DNA of 64,000 bases from an uncultured Phascolarctobacterium sp. Lineage in GTDB: Bacteria; Bacillota; Negativicutes; Acidaminococcales; Acidaminococcaceae. Location of the stretch: NCBI GenBank assembly GCA_949285135.1, contig CASDXO010000013.1:167607-231606 (forward strand). Direction: 5' to 3'. The notes below the pieces were generated by a model. The model saw only the letters and a list, made by a program, of their open reading frames with translations. It was not told where the DNA came from and made no database searches. Numbering within the stretch: the stretch's first letter is position 1; each line of letters starts with the position of its first letter. Below, in pieces: positions 1-7,834 of the stretch. The position numbers were made by a program, and so were the translations under genes.

Positions 1-1
1 C

Positions 2-709
2 CGTGGCCTGTACGCTGTTAAGCAGGGGATTCCGCGCCTTTTACGGATGCTGGAGGAAGAACGTCAGCAGGCGACATTTTTTACTACTGCCTATACTGCA
101 GAGATTCATCCGGAAGTGATTAAATGTATTGCTTCCTGCGGGCATGAAATTGCTTATCACGGCTATCTGCATGAGGTTTATGATACCTATGAAAAAGAAA
201 ACGCCCTGATGGAAAAAGCAGAGAGTATTATTGAGGGTATTACCGGCAAACGACCTGTTGGCAACCGGGCTCCGGATGGGTATGTATATGATTTTCATCT
301 GCAGCTCTGGCTTGACAGAGGGTATATTTATTCGTCGAACTGGCGTAATAACGATGGCCCGTTTTTACATAAAATTAACGGCAAAACTGTGCCGATTGTG
401 GAACTGCCCAAAGACGGTATTGTGGATGATACCAGCTATGATATGTACACCATCCAGGCACCGGAACATCATTATCTGCGCAGTGGGCGCGAAATGACGG
501 AAATCTGGATGGAAGAATTTGCCGGACTGGCAGATGAAGGACGCATGATGAACTTTGTTATGCATCCTCAGTTTATCGGTCGGCCAGGTTATGTACGTGC
601 ACTGCGTGATTTCATCCGTTATGCCAAAGATAATGGGGCATGGCTTTGCACTGATGAGCAGGCTGCTCGCTGGGTATTGTCTCAGAACGGTTTTACGGAG
701 TTTGCATAA
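2..709 (+). CDS. Polysaccharide-deacetylase-fold hydrolase, 5' end outside window
   Basis: The frame is open from base 2 and stops at 707-709, so 235 C-terminal residues are visible and the start lies upstream. The NodB-fold motifs are clear: a metal-binding HGYLHE pair (His53 and His57 of the visible part), NRAPDG (motif 3) and a late FVMHPQFIGRPG block. This resembles the PuuE/HpPgdA branch of the family, which includes enzymes acting on cyclic amides such as allantoin as well as sugar deacetylases. The gene leads into an amino-acid-type ABC importer and a racemase-like gene on the same strand, so a small amide or ureido compound is a plausible substrate. Family assignment is confident; the substrate is inference. 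Confidence 0.85.
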   Translation, partial: RGLYAVKQGIPRLLRMLEEERQQATFFTTAYTAEIHPEVIKCIASCGHEIAYHGYLHEVYDTYEKENALMEKAESIIEGITGKRPVGNRAPDGYVYDFHLQLWLDRGYIYSSNWRNNDGPFLHKINGKTVPIVELPKDGIVDDTSYDMYTIQAPEHHYLRSGREMTEIWMEEFAGLADEGRMMNFVMHPQFIGRPGYVRALRDFIRYAKDNGAWLCTDEQAARWVLSQNGFTEFA

Positions 710-752
710 GGGCGCAAGCCTTTGCTAAATAAAGATGAGAGGGGTATACAAA

Positions 753-1592
753 ATGTTTGTGAAAAAATTGACCAGAAAATTACTTGTTTTAGGTGCGCTT
801 GCCTTATTTGTGCTTGCTGCAGCAGGCTGCGGCGGTAATGATAAGGCTGATGCTCCGAAGGATGCTGCAAATGGCAAGCTGAATATTGCTATTAACGCTA
901 CTTTCCCGCCATTTGAAGCTGTTAAGGAAGGAACCCATGATTATGTAGGCATTGATATTGATATTGCACGTTATATTGGTAAAAAACTGGGTAAAGATGT
1001 TACTTTTACCGATATGAAATTTGCTTCATTAGTGCCTACACTGCAAAGCGGACGTGCAGACATGATTGTATCTGCCATCAGCCCGACTGATGAACGTAAG
1101 CAGGTACTTGCTTTCAGCGAACCCTATTACTATCCGATGAAAGCAATAATCTGCCTGAAGAATGCGGGTTATGACAGCTTTGATAAACTGCAGGGCAAAA
1201 AAGCCGGTGCTTCTATGGGGACTACTTATGTACAGGATTTAAAAGATGCCGGTGGTATTGATGTTGTAGAACTGGATAATACGCCGCTGGTTGTTCAGGA
1301 TATTTTAAACGGACGCCTTGCTGCCGGTTTGTTTGATGCTGCGCAGGCTGCTGTTTTTGTCAGCCAGAATGATAAGCTGGAGATGCATACGCTTAATCTG
1401 CCCATCGTTTATGCAGATACTTTCGCTATCGCGCTGCCTAAAGATTCCAAAGACGTTGAAAAGATTAACGGTATTTTGAAAGAAATGCAGACAAACGGCG
1501 AAATGCATAAGATTTTAGTTAAACATCTGGGCGAAACGGCAACCAAACAATATGAAGACGCTGTTGCCAAACTGGATATAGTAAAAAAATAG
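753..1592 (+). CDS. Amino-acid ABC transporter substrate-binding lipoprotein
   Basis: A 279-aa family 3 solute-binding protein. The N-terminus is a lipoprotein signal with lipobox LAAAGC (Cys26), followed by a Gly/Asn/Asp linker and a typical start of the mature domain (KLNIAINATFPPFE). The protein should be lipid-anchored outside the cytoplasmic membrane and deliver a polar amino acid or analogue to the permease. I chose ATG 753 because GAGAGGGG at 737-744 is correctly spaced from it; the earlier in-frame ATG at 735 overlaps that site. A GC-rich hairpin separates it from the permease gene, which is common where the binding protein is made in excess. Confidence 0.93.
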   Translation: MFVKKLTRKLLVLGALALFVLAAAGCGGNDKADAPKDAANGKLNIAINATFPPFEAVKEGTHDYVGIDIDIARYIGKKLGKDVTFTDMKFASLVPTLQSGRADMIVSAISPTDERKQVLAFSEPYYYPMKAIICLKNAGYDSFDKLQGKKAGASMGTTYVQDLKDAGGIDVVELDNTPLVVQDILNGRLAAGLFDAAQAAVFVSQNDKLEMHTLNLPIVYADTFAIALPKDSKDVEKINGILKEMQTNGEMHKILVKHLGETATKQYEDAVAKLDIVKK

Positions 1593-1610
1593 TCTGTAAA
1601 ATGACAATAA

Positions 1611-1636
1611 CCCGGCGGCGCAGGTGCGTTGCCGGG
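1611..1636 (+). terminator. Intra-operon GC-rich hairpin after the binding-protein gene
   Basis: The arms 1611-1622 and 1625-1636 can pair over 12 positions with two G-T pairs (outer six cccggc/gccggg) around a very small loop. The downstream T-tract is weak (cttta). It looks like an attenuating or mRNA-stabilising hairpin between the binding-protein and permease genes rather than a full terminator. Confidence 0.65.
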
Positions 1637-1660
1637 CTTTAGCTTAAAGGAGTATAATTC

Positions 1661-2317
1661 ATGCTTGATTTTTCTGTTTTAGATCCGTATCTGCCGCTTT
1701 TGGCTTCTGCAGTATGGATTACGATTAAATTTACTTTTTTCTCTACCCTTATCGGGTTTTTAGGCGGTTTTATCCTTGCCCTGATTACTCTTTCCCATAA
1801 CCGTGTTTTTTCCTTTCTGGCGAAGGCCTACATTTCCATTTTCCGCGGTACGCCGCTTCTGGTACAGCTCATGCTGATTTATTTTGCTACACCGCAGCTG
1901 ACTGGTTATACCATCAGTGCGCTCGAAGCAGGTGTTCTTTCCTTTGGCCTTAATTCCGCCGCTTATATTTCCGAAGCGCTGCGCGGCGGCATTCTTTCCG
2001 TAGACCGTGGGCAGTGGGAGGCGTCCATGTCTTTAGGCGTGCCGACACACCGCTTTATTCTGGATATTATCCTGCCGCAGGCTATTAAAAATGCTCTGCC
2101 GTCGCTGGTTAATGAAAGCATTATGCTGCTGAAAGACTCCAGTCTGGTCTCCGTTATCGGCGTTGCCGATACCCTGCGCTGGGCAGACCTGATTCAGGCA
2201 AAGACTTTCCGCGCCTTTGAGGCCTTTATTGTTGCGGCAGCAGTCTACTATGTACTGGTAATGCTGCTTAATCTGCTTGGCGCTTATCTGGAAAGGAAGG
2301 TGCGCGTAAGTGATTAA
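1661..2317 (+). CDS. Amino-acid ABC transporter permease (HisMQ family)
   Basis: A 218-aa inner-membrane permease with an N-terminal hydrophobic segment, the family's IFRGTPLLVQL region, and an EAA loop (EASMSLGVPTHRFILDIILP) that docks onto the ATPase. Length is normal for His/Gln/Cys-type permeases. The ribosome site AAAGGAG lies just before ATG 1661. The end overlaps the ATPase gene by 8 nt, so the two are translationally coupled. It probably works as a homodimer, since no second permease gene is present. The substrate cannot be read from sequence. Confidence 0.94.
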   Translation: MLDFSVLDPYLPLLASAVWITIKFTFFSTLIGFLGGFILALITLSHNRVFSFLAKAYISIFRGTPLLVQLMLIYFATPQLTGYTISALEAGVLSFGLNSAAYISEALRGGILSVDRGQWEASMSLGVPTHRFILDIILPQAIKNALPSLVNESIMLLKDSSLVSVIGVADTLRWADLIQAKTFRAFEAFIVAAAVYYVLVMLLNLLGAYLERKVRVSD

Positions 2318-3035
2318 GGTTGAACATCTTGCGAAGAACTTTGGCAAATTGCAGGTTTTAAAAGATATTTCTCTGACAATAAATAAAGGTGAAGTTGTAA
2401 CCATTATCGGGCCTTCCGGCAGCGGCAAATCAACTCTTTTGCGCTGTCTGAATCTTTTGGAACGTCCGGACAGCGGTAAAATTTTCTTCGATGGAACTAA
2501 TATTTTAGACGGCAAAGTTAAAATTGAGGATATCCGCAAAAATGCCTGCATGGTTTTCCAGCATTTTAATTTATTCGCCAATATGACGGCACTGCAAAAC
2601 GTAGCTTATGCGCCGCGGGTGGTTAATGGATTGAATCGCGCCGATGCAGAAGCCAGGGCTTTGAAGCTGCTGCAGATGGTAGGTCTCGGCGATAAGGCAG
2701 ACCAATATCCCAGCAGGCTTTCCGGCGGTCAGAAGCAGCGTGTAGCAATTGCCCGTGCCATGGCCATGGAGCCGGAAGTATTGCTGTTGGATGAGCCTAC
2801 TTCTGCCCTCGACCCGGAAATGGTCAAGGAAGTACTTGATGTTATCAAGGGACTTGCCAATACCGGCATTACCATGGTACTGGTAACTCATGAAATGGGT
2901 TTTGCCCGTGATGTTTCCGATGTTATTCATTTTATGGATGAGGGCTATTTAATAGAAAGCAATACACCGAAAGAATTTTTTGCGCATCCGCAGACGGAAC
3001 GCGCGCGTAAGTTCCTTTCAACTATTCTGGCCTGA
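2310..3035 (+). CDS. Polar amino-acid ABC transporter ATPase (GlnQ type)
   Basis: A 241-aa ATPase with every canonical element: Walker A GPSGSGKST, Q-loop MVFQHFNLFANMT, signature LSGGQKQRVAIARA, Walker B VLLLDEPTSALD and switch His in LVTHEMGFA. The start is GTG at 2310, inside the end of the permease gene (8-nt overlap). It energises the importer formed with the two preceding genes. The closing region (MDEGYLIE, then FFAHPQTERARKFL) is typical of the GlnQ/HisP subgroup. Confidence 0.95.
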   Translation: MIKVEHLAKNFGKLQVLKDISLTINKGEVVTIIGPSGSGKSTLLRCLNLLERPDSGKIFFDGTNILDGKVKIEDIRKNACMVFQHFNLFANMTALQNVAYAPRVVNGLNRADAEARALKLLQMVGLGDKADQYPSRLSGGQKQRVAIARAMAMEPEVLLLDEPTSALDPEMVKEVLDVIKGLANTGITMVLVTHEMGFARDVSDVIHFMDEGYLIESNTPKEFFAHPQTERARKFLSTILA

Positions 3036-3043
3036 GGCATAAG

Positions 3044-3775
3044 ATGATGAAGATAATGATTATTAACCCTGATTATGGTGTTACGCAAGAAGAAATGGAT
3101 GTACGCCTGCGTATTTTGCAACAGTACGTAGCGCCTGATACGGAGCTTGCTATGGTCTGCCTGCAAGATTCACGGGTGGAGATAAATTCTGCGCTGGATG
3201 TGGCGTTGGCAGGGCCTGAAATTGTCAGGCTGGCCATGCAGGCGCAGAATGCTGGTTTTGATGCCGTGGTGCTGTACTGCTTCAGCGATCCGGTTATCGA
3301 CGCCTGCCGTGAAGCACTGCAGATTCCCGTTATCGGCGGCGCGCAGGCAGCGTGTCTGGCCGCGCTGAATATCTGCCGCAGCTTTGGTGTCATCTTGACG
3401 GACGCTTCACGCATACCGGAGAAAAGATTGTTTTTACATACGCTGGGGGTGGATGCTTCCCGCATCGGCGCAATCGCTGCTGCTGATTTGGCAGGGATTT
3501 CCATCTGGCAGGAGCGCGAGGCTGCCTTGCAAAAGCTGGTTGCCTGCGGACGGCAGCTGATTGAAGAGCAGCATACGGAAGCAATCGTATTAGGCTGCCT
3601 TTCGTTTTTAGGTATGGCAGAGCCCCTGAGCGAAATTTTAGGTATTCCTGTCATCGACCCTGCCGTGAGTGCCGTGACGACCGCTGAAAGTATTGTGCGA
3701 CAGCGGCTTGTTACGAGCAAGGTTAGCTACCCTTTGTTAAGTACGGTGGCAAAGGATATGTTCAAGATGGGTTGA
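3044..3775 (+). CDS. Asp/Glu/hydantoin racemase-family protein
   Basis: A 243-aa member of the two-cysteine racemase superfamily. Both catalytic cysteines are in place: Cys79 (VVLYCFSDP) and Cys185 (IVLGCLSFLG). The opening IINPDYGVT matches the NPN-type start of hydantoin/allantoin racemases. It begins 8 nt after the ATPase gene and is followed by a strong terminator, so it is the last gene of the transport operon. Racemisation of an imported amino acid, hydantoin or ureido compound is the simplest reading. Exact substrate unknown; an Asp/Glu racemase or maleate-isomerase-type activity is also possible. Confidence 0.85.
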   Translation: MMKIMIINPDYGVTQEEMDVRLRILQQYVAPDTELAMVCLQDSRVEINSALDVALAGPEIVRLAMQAQNAGFDAVVLYCFSDPVIDACREALQIPVIGGAQAACLAALNICRSFGVILTDASRIPEKRLFLHTLGVDASRIGAIAAADLAGISIWQEREAALQKLVACGRQLIEEQHTEAIVLGCLSFLGMAEPLSEILGIPVIDPAVSAVTTAESIVRQRLVTSKVSYPLLSTVAKDMFKMG

Positions 3776-3802
3776 CCTGAGCAGTATAGTAGCGCTTAAA
3801 AT

Positions 3803-3840
3803 AAGAAAACCCGTAAGGATTTAGCCTTACGGGTTTTCTT
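3803..3840 (+). terminator. Rho-independent terminator of the transport operon
   Basis: Perfect 16-bp stem (arms 3803-3818 and 3825-3840) with a 6-nt loop. A-rich and T-rich flanks would let it work in both directions. Confidence 0.9.
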
Positions 3841-3891
3841 CTTTCTTCATACAAATATGTAAGTCAAAGTGATATTTAAAAAAATTATTTT

Positions 3892-3912
3892 GCACCCAAA
3901 TTAGCACCCAAA
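3892..3912. repeat. Tandem GCACCCAAA repeat beside tRNA-Ser, possible integration scar
   Basis: Two exact copies of a 9-mer (3892-3900 and 3904-3912) separated by tta. They sit just past the terminator of the tRNA-Ser(GCU) gene. Paired GGTGC-type repeats next to tRNA genes are, from my recollection, often arm sites or remnants of tyrosine-recombinase elements. No integrase is nearby, so this could be an old scar. Confidence 0.4.
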
Positions 3913-3923
3913 GCATAAAAAAA

Positions 3924-3951
3924 GAGCTTCCAGGAAAATTCCTGAAAGCTC
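3924..3951 (-). terminator. Terminator of the tRNA-Ser pair
   Basis: Imperfect inverted repeat (gagcttccagga / tcctgaaagctc, one mismatch) followed, reading leftwards, by a run of seven A on the plus strand, which is a T-run in the minus-strand transcript. Confidence 0.8.
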
Positions 3952-3965
3952 AGAACCTTTGATGG

Positions 3966-4057
3966 TGGCGGAGTGGGTGGGATTCGAACCCACGCACGGG
4001 GTAAACCGTCTAACGATTTAGCAAACCGTCCTCTTCAGCCAGCTTGAGTACCACTCC
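3966..4057 (-). tRNA. tRNA-Ser(GCU)
   Basis: On the minus strand a 7-bp acceptor GGAGTGG/CCACTCC, a GGTTCGAATCC T-arm, a long class II variable arm and an encoded 3' CCA are visible. The anticodon loop is TTGCTAA, giving anticodon GCU (Ser, AGC/AGU). It lies 64 nt downstream of the tRNA-Ser(UGA) gene and is probably co-transcribed with it. Confidence 0.95.
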
Positions 4058-4121
4058 GTAAGACTACCTGTTTATTATAGCTGATATTTTGCGTTTTGGC
4101 AACAGGTATTTTGCAATTTTT

Positions 4122-4209
4122 TGGCGGAGAGGGTGGGATTCGAACCCACGGAGGCTTGCACCTCGCTAGTTTTCAAGACTAGAGCCTTCAACCACTCGGC
4201 CACCTCTCC
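4122..4209 (-). tRNA. tRNA-Ser(UGA)
   Basis: Minus-strand class II tRNA with acceptor GGAGAGG/CCTCTCC, D-arm GCCGAGTGG, anticodon loop CTTGAAA (UGA, Ser UCA), long variable arm, GGTTCGAATCC T-loop and encoded CCA. A consensus promoter lies immediately upstream. Confidence 0.96.
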
Positions 4210-4220
4210 ATTAGAATTTA

Positions 4221-4249
4221 ATTATATAATAAAATAAAATATCAGTCAA
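4221..4249 (-). promoter_or_regulatory. Promoter of the tRNA-Ser operon
   Basis: Reading the minus strand: -35 TTGACT (4249-4244), a 17-bp AT-rich spacer and -10 TATAAT (4226-4221). The tRNA 5' end follows about 12 nt later, so the leader would be very short, as expected for a stable RNA. Confidence 0.85.
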
Positions 4250-4441
4250 TGAATTTATATCTGTATGAAAATAAAGAAATTTTACTGCGGGAAATTTTAA
4301 CAGTTTTATGCGGACTAATTAGTCAGTTGTGAAGTATTGGCAGGAATTTTTCATCTAATATCCGTGAAATATCCCATGAATACTGGACTTAGAGAATTAA
4401 AGAAAAATTTTCAGAATTTTTAAATGATGAATTATTTGCTT

Positions 4442-4470
4442 GCTTTTTGAAAAATGACGAGTTATAATAT
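4442..4470 (+). promoter_or_regulatory. Probable promoter of SLH porin 1
   Basis: TTGCTT and TATAAT with a 17-bp spacer. It would give a leader of about 180 nt containing the conserved 20-nt motif shared by all three porin genes. Confidence 0.55.
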
Positions 4471-4560
4471 GACTGTAAAATAACTCGCAAAAATATCTAT
4501 TTTACACATTTCTTGGTTTATAGGATTTCTTGACAAAGGATACGAAGCGGGCAGAACAGT

Positions 4561-4580
4561 AGAGGAAACAAGGCAACTCT
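4561..4580 (+). promoter_or_regulatory. Conserved 20-nt porin leader motif, copy 1
   Basis: agaggaaacaaggcaactct, identical at 6243-6262 and 7815-7834, each 66-81 nt before a porin start. The ends AGAG and CTCT can pair. The surrounding leader is not conserved apart from the ribosome site, which points to selection on this element. Confidence 0.7.
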
Positions 4581-4661
4581 TACAGGCTTTTGCAGCGGAG
4601 ACTTCTTTGACGGGAGATTTTATAAAAATAAATATCTCTTATCCAAGAGGAGGAAATTGAC

Positions 4662-5852
4662 ATGAAAAAATCCTTAGTACTCGCAATGGCTATGGCTCTC
4701 GGCGTAACTGCATCCGCATACGCTGCAAATCCGTTCTCTGACGTACCGGCTGGCCACTGGGCATATGACAGCGTAAACAAACTTGTTGCAGCTGGCGTAG
4801 TTGATGGTTATCCTGACGGCACCTTCGGTGGCGACAAACTGATGACCCGTTATGAAATGGCACAAATCGTAGCAAAAGCTATGGCAAAAGGCGCTGACGT
4901 AGACAAACTGGCAGCAGAATTTGCTGATGAACTGGATACCCTCGGTGTTCGCGTAGCTAACCTCGAGAAAAAAGCTGATAACGTAAAGATTACCGGCGAA
5001 ATCCGCTATCATTATGCAGACAGCAATGATGATTTTGATTCTTGGGAAAATACCCTGCGTACTCGTATCTGGGTAACCGGTCAGGTGAATGATGACTGGA
5101 CCTATACTGGTATGATTGAAAATCAGCAAAAATTTAATGATGATAAAGGAAATGAAGATACTAATTTCCAACGTGCATATGTAAATGGTAAACTGGGTGG
5201 CGTTGCTGTTCAGGCTGGTCGTTACAACTGGAAATGGGCAGATGGTAACATCTACGATACCCGCTTTGATGGCATCCAAGCTTCTTATGGCAAAGATGTT
5301 AAATTAGTAGCTGGTTATGGTAAAGCTACTCCTTCTACTGTAGTACGTGTTGACAAAGCTGATGTTGCTTATGCAGAAGTAAGCGGCAAACTGAGCAAAT
5401 TGTCTTTGGCTGCTGGTTATTCCGATTGGAATGATGTTTATGAGGCTGGTGGCTATGCAGATGGTGACGTTGAAATCTGGCATGTTGGTGCAAATTATGC
5501 ATTTGATAAAAATGTAAAATTAGGTGCTATGTACCTGAATGGCGATGCTGATGATTATGATGGAGACGATGATGGTTATGTAGTAACTGCTTCCTATAAA
5601 GGGGCTAAAGCTTCCGATGTTGGTTCTTGGGGCTTAGTTGCTAAATACTATGATCAAGGTGCTGTTACTTATATGGATCATACCATGAATGGTAAGGCTG
5701 ATAAAATGACTGGTTTCAAAGGTTACAGCATTTTTGCTAACTATACCTTTGCTAAAAACATCGTTGGTCAAGTTGAATGGTACGACCTTGAAGGTAAAGA
5801 TGATTCCGGCGATTCTCAAACCATCTGGTCTCAACTGCTCTTCACTTTCTAA
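4662..5852 (+). CDS. SLH-domain outer-membrane porin (OmpM type), paralogue 1
   Basis: A 396-aa secreted protein. Residues 1-21 form a Sec signal peptide ending AYA. An SLH domain follows (about 23-70: NPFSDVPAGHWAYDSVNKL, DGYPDGTFGGDKLMTRYEM), then a coiled-coil linker (about 78-105). From about residue 108 come alternating beta strands ending in Phe (LLFTF), the usual signature for outer-membrane barrel assembly. In Negativicutes such proteins tie the outer membrane to peptidoglycan through the SLH domain and act as major porins. The gene has its own leader and terminator. Its first 112 codons encode the same protein sequence as paralogue 2, while the barrel differs strongly. Confidence 0.93.
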   Translation: MKKSLVLAMAMALGVTASAYAANPFSDVPAGHWAYDSVNKLVAAGVVDGYPDGTFGGDKLMTRYEMAQIVAKAMAKGADVDKLAAEFADELDTLGVRVANLEKKADNVKITGEIRYHYADSNDDFDSWENTLRTRIWVTGQVNDDWTYTGMIENQQKFNDDKGNEDTNFQRAYVNGKLGGVAVQAGRYNWKWADGNIYDTRFDGIQASYGKDVKLVAGYGKATPSTVVRVDKADVAYAEVSGKLSKLSLAAGYSDWNDVYEAGGYADGDVEIWHVGANYAFDKNVKLGAMYLNGDADDYDGDDDGYVVTASYKGAKASDVGSWGLVAKYYDQGAVTYMDHTMNGKADKMTGFKGYSIFANYTFAKNIVGQVEWYDLEGKDDSGDSQTIWSQLLFTF

Positions 5853-5889
5853 TCTTAGGATTAGTAAACAACTTCACACAAATTTTCAA

Positions 5890-5914
5890 GGGACAGCGTA
5901 CGCTGTCCCTTTTT
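5890..5914 (+). terminator. Terminator after SLH porin 1
   Basis: Perfect 20-bp palindrome gggacagcgtacgctgtccc (5890-5909) followed by TTTTT. As RNA it forms an 8-bp stem with a GUAC loop. Confidence 0.9.
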
Positions 5915-6159
5915 GTATGCTATTGTAAGATAAAAAACTATTTATAAAGATCTGGATATAGTTATGGATATGATGTTTGAATATAATACTTCTGAATATA
6001 ATGGTTTTAAAATAAATATTTATGCTTGATGCAAGAAATGTTTGTAGCAAAAATAAAAACAATGATATTAAAATAAAAAACAAAAACTTGCTAAAAGTAT
6101 CTGAATTATATAAATAAAGTAAAATAAGTAAAAATGACCTGGAAAATATGAAGAGTTTG

Positions 6160-6188
6160 TTGCAAAAATGTAAAAAATATGCTATTCT
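6160..6188 (+). promoter_or_regulatory. Probable promoter of SLH porin 2
   Basis: TTGCAA, 17 bp, TATTCT with an extended -10 TG one base upstream. The block aligns without gaps to the candidate at 7743-7771 (same spacing, same A-rich spacer and ATGnTA), which supports both. Confidence 0.6.
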
Positions 6189-6242
6189 CTGAATATAGAT
6201 TTTGCATAGGCTAACCGATGAGATTAAAGAAAATTTGTTAGC

Positions 6243-6262
6243 AGAGGAAACAAGGCAACTCT
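6243..6262 (+). promoter_or_regulatory. Conserved 20-nt porin leader motif, copy 2
   Basis: Exact copy of the motif at 4561-4580, located 78 nt before the start of SLH porin 2. Confidence 0.7.
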
Positions 6263-6340
6263 TGCAGGTAAGAAATTTTCAGAGATTTTTTCGGCAGGCT
6301 GAGCAAAAGCTAAATTTATTTTCCTTGGGAGGAAATAGAC

Positions 6341-7555
6341 ATGAAAAAATCTTTAGTACTTGCAATGGCAATGGCTCTTGGCGTAACTGCATCCGCATAC
6401 GCTGCAAATCCGTTCTCCGACGTACCGGCTGGCCACTGGGCATATGACAGCGTAAACAAACTTGTTGCAGCTGGCGTAGTTGATGGTTATCCTGACGGCA
6501 CTTTCGGTGGCGACAAACTGATGACCCGTTATGAAATGGCACAAATCGTAGCAAAAGCTATGGCAAAAGGCGCTGATGTAGATAAACTGGCAGCAGAATT
6601 TGCTGACGAACTGGATACCCTCGGTGTTCGCGTTGCTAACCTCGAAAAGAAAGCTGACAACGTAAAGATTACCGGTGAAGTTCGTTATCGTTATCAGGAC
6701 AGCGACCTGAACGGCAATGATAATAACACTCTGCGTTCCCGTATCTGGGTAACTGGTCAGGTAAATGATGACTGGTCTTACACTGGTATGCTGCAGAACA
6801 TCCAAGATTTTGAAAACGATAATGGCGATGAAGATACCGATTTCCAGCGTGCTTATCTGAATGGTAAACTGGGTGGTTTGTATGTAACTGCAGGCCGTTA
6901 CAATGCTGTGTTTGCAGATGGCAATATTTATGATGACCGTGTTGACGGTGTAGAAGTTACTTATGGCAGCAATGTGAAAGTAACTGGCTTTGCTGGTAAA
7001 GCAACTGATCCTACTAATGAATTTGGCTATGAAGGAACTACTGGTGGTAACTATGCAGGCGGTGTGGTTTCTGCTGATGTTGCTAAAGGTTTGAACCTTG
7101 CTGCTGGCTATGTGAATTTTAAAGACATGGTAGTAAGCAATAGTGAACTTGACAATGCTATCTGGCACGTTGGTGCAACTTATACTGTTGGTGATGTAAC
7201 TGCCAGCGCTATGTATTTGAAAGGTGACATGAGCTATGATGATCATGACATTGATGTACTTGACGATGATGGTTATGTAATTGGTCTGTCTTACAAAGGT
7301 GCAGTTGCTGATGAAGTTGGCAGCTGGGGTCTGTGGGCTAAATACTACGATCAAGGCGGTCAAACTTACGTAGGTTGGAACCATACTACTGATGCTAACT
7401 ACTTTGACTTCGAAGGATTCAAAGGTTATGGCGTATGTGCAAGCTACACCTTCGCTAAAAACATTGTTGGTAACCTGGCTTGGTACGATACCGAATCTAA
7501 ACTTACTGACAAAGACGACCAACGTATCGTTGCTGACCTCTACTTCACTTTCTAA
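6341..7555 (+). CDS. SLH-domain outer-membrane porin (OmpM type), paralogue 2
   Basis: A 404-aa paralogue of the preceding gene with the same signal peptide, SLH domain, coiled coil and barrel ending in Phe (LYFTF). Residues 1-112 match paralogue 1 exactly. At DNA level the differences in this part are few and synonymous, and tracts of 75-80 nt are identical (for example from the GDVPAGHW-type SLH core onwards). The barrel strands have diverged in sequence and in the loop regions, where surface exposure is expected. It has its own promoter, leader motif and terminator, so the copies can be expressed independently. Confidence 0.93.
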   Translation: MKKSLVLAMAMALGVTASAYAANPFSDVPAGHWAYDSVNKLVAAGVVDGYPDGTFGGDKLMTRYEMAQIVAKAMAKGADVDKLAAEFADELDTLGVRVANLEKKADNVKITGEVRYRYQDSDLNGNDNNTLRSRIWVTGQVNDDWSYTGMLQNIQDFENDNGDEDTDFQRAYLNGKLGGLYVTAGRYNAVFADGNIYDDRVDGVEVTYGSNVKVTGFAGKATDPTNEFGYEGTTGGNYAGGVVSADVAKGLNLAAGYVNFKDMVVSNSELDNAIWHVGATYTVGDVTASAMYLKGDMSYDDHDIDVLDDDGYVIGLSYKGAVADEVGSWGLWAKYYDQGGQTYVGWNHTTDANYFDFEGFKGYGVCASYTFAKNIVGNLAWYDTESKLTDKDDQRIVADLYFTF

Positions 7556-7573
7556 TTTTATAAGTGATATTTT

Positions 7574-7603
7574 AAAGCAGGACAACTTAGGTTGTCCTGC
7601 TTT
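7574..7603 (+). terminator. Terminator after SLH porin 2
   Basis: Perfect 13-bp stem (7574-7586 / 7591-7603) with a TTAG loop and a following T-rich tract. Confidence 0.9.
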
Positions 7604-7742
7604 TTCTTTAAAAAATTTAATTATAGTATTGTTATACATTGTTTGTATAAAAAATACTGGAAAAATAAAATACTGTATTTAAAAGTTAAGTATAATACGT
7701 AAAGTTGTAATTTTTGAATAGAAAGTTGAACTCATAAAAAAC

Positions 7743-7771
7743 TTGCAAAAAAATAAAAAACATGATAAATT
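7743..7771 (+). promoter_or_regulatory. Probable promoter of SLH porin 3
   Basis: TTGCAA, 17 bp, TAAATT, preceded by TG at 7763-7764. It is a gap-free counterpart of the porin 2 promoter. Confidence 0.5.
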
Positions 7772-7814
7772 GCAAATATAATCTTGCTAATACACATATA
7801 ATTTAAAGTTATTT

Positions 7815-7834
7815 AGAGGAAACAAGGCAACTCT
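7815..7834 (+). promoter_or_regulatory. Conserved 20-nt porin leader motif, copy 3
   Basis: Third exact copy of the motif, 66 nt before ATG 7901. Confidence 0.7.

Larger units (their letters stand above)
4210..4661. other. Intergenic region between tRNA-Ser genes and first SLH porin
   Basis: No gene is seen here. It holds the divergent tRNA promoter, an AT-rich stretch, a probable porin promoter (TTGCTT 4442-4447, 17 bp, TATAAT 4465-4470), the conserved leader motif at 4561-4580, and a small hairpin (ctctt 4636-4640 / aagag 4645-4649) next to the GAGGAGG ribosome site. Confidence 0.7.
5853..6340. other. Intergenic region between SLH porins 1 and 2
   Basis: After the terminator at 5890 there are about 240 bp of very AT-rich sequence with no convincing gene. 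Next come a promoter candidate (6160-6188), leader motif copy 2 (6243-6262) and the GGGAGGA ribosome site before ATG 6341. Confidence 0.65.

Noticed and set aside
3966..4209. Class II tRNAs considered as tRNA-Leu
   Set aside because: The anticodon loops read GCT and TGA, and D-arm and variable-arm features fit serine tRNAs.
5890..5909. Perfect 20-bp palindrome considered as a regulator operator or recombination site
   Set aside because: It is immediately followed by a T-run at the end of a strongly expressed-looking gene, so a terminator explains it.
6202..6447. Open frame starting in the leader of SLH porin 2
   Set aside because: It has no ribosome site, overlaps the porin start in another frame and its sequence comes from the conserved leader and signal-peptide region.
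6353..7639. A long minus-strand open frame antisense to SLH porin 2
   Set aside because: It results from the biased codon use of the porin gene, lacks a sensible start and mirrors the real gene's repeats. Similar antisense frames lie opposite the other porins.
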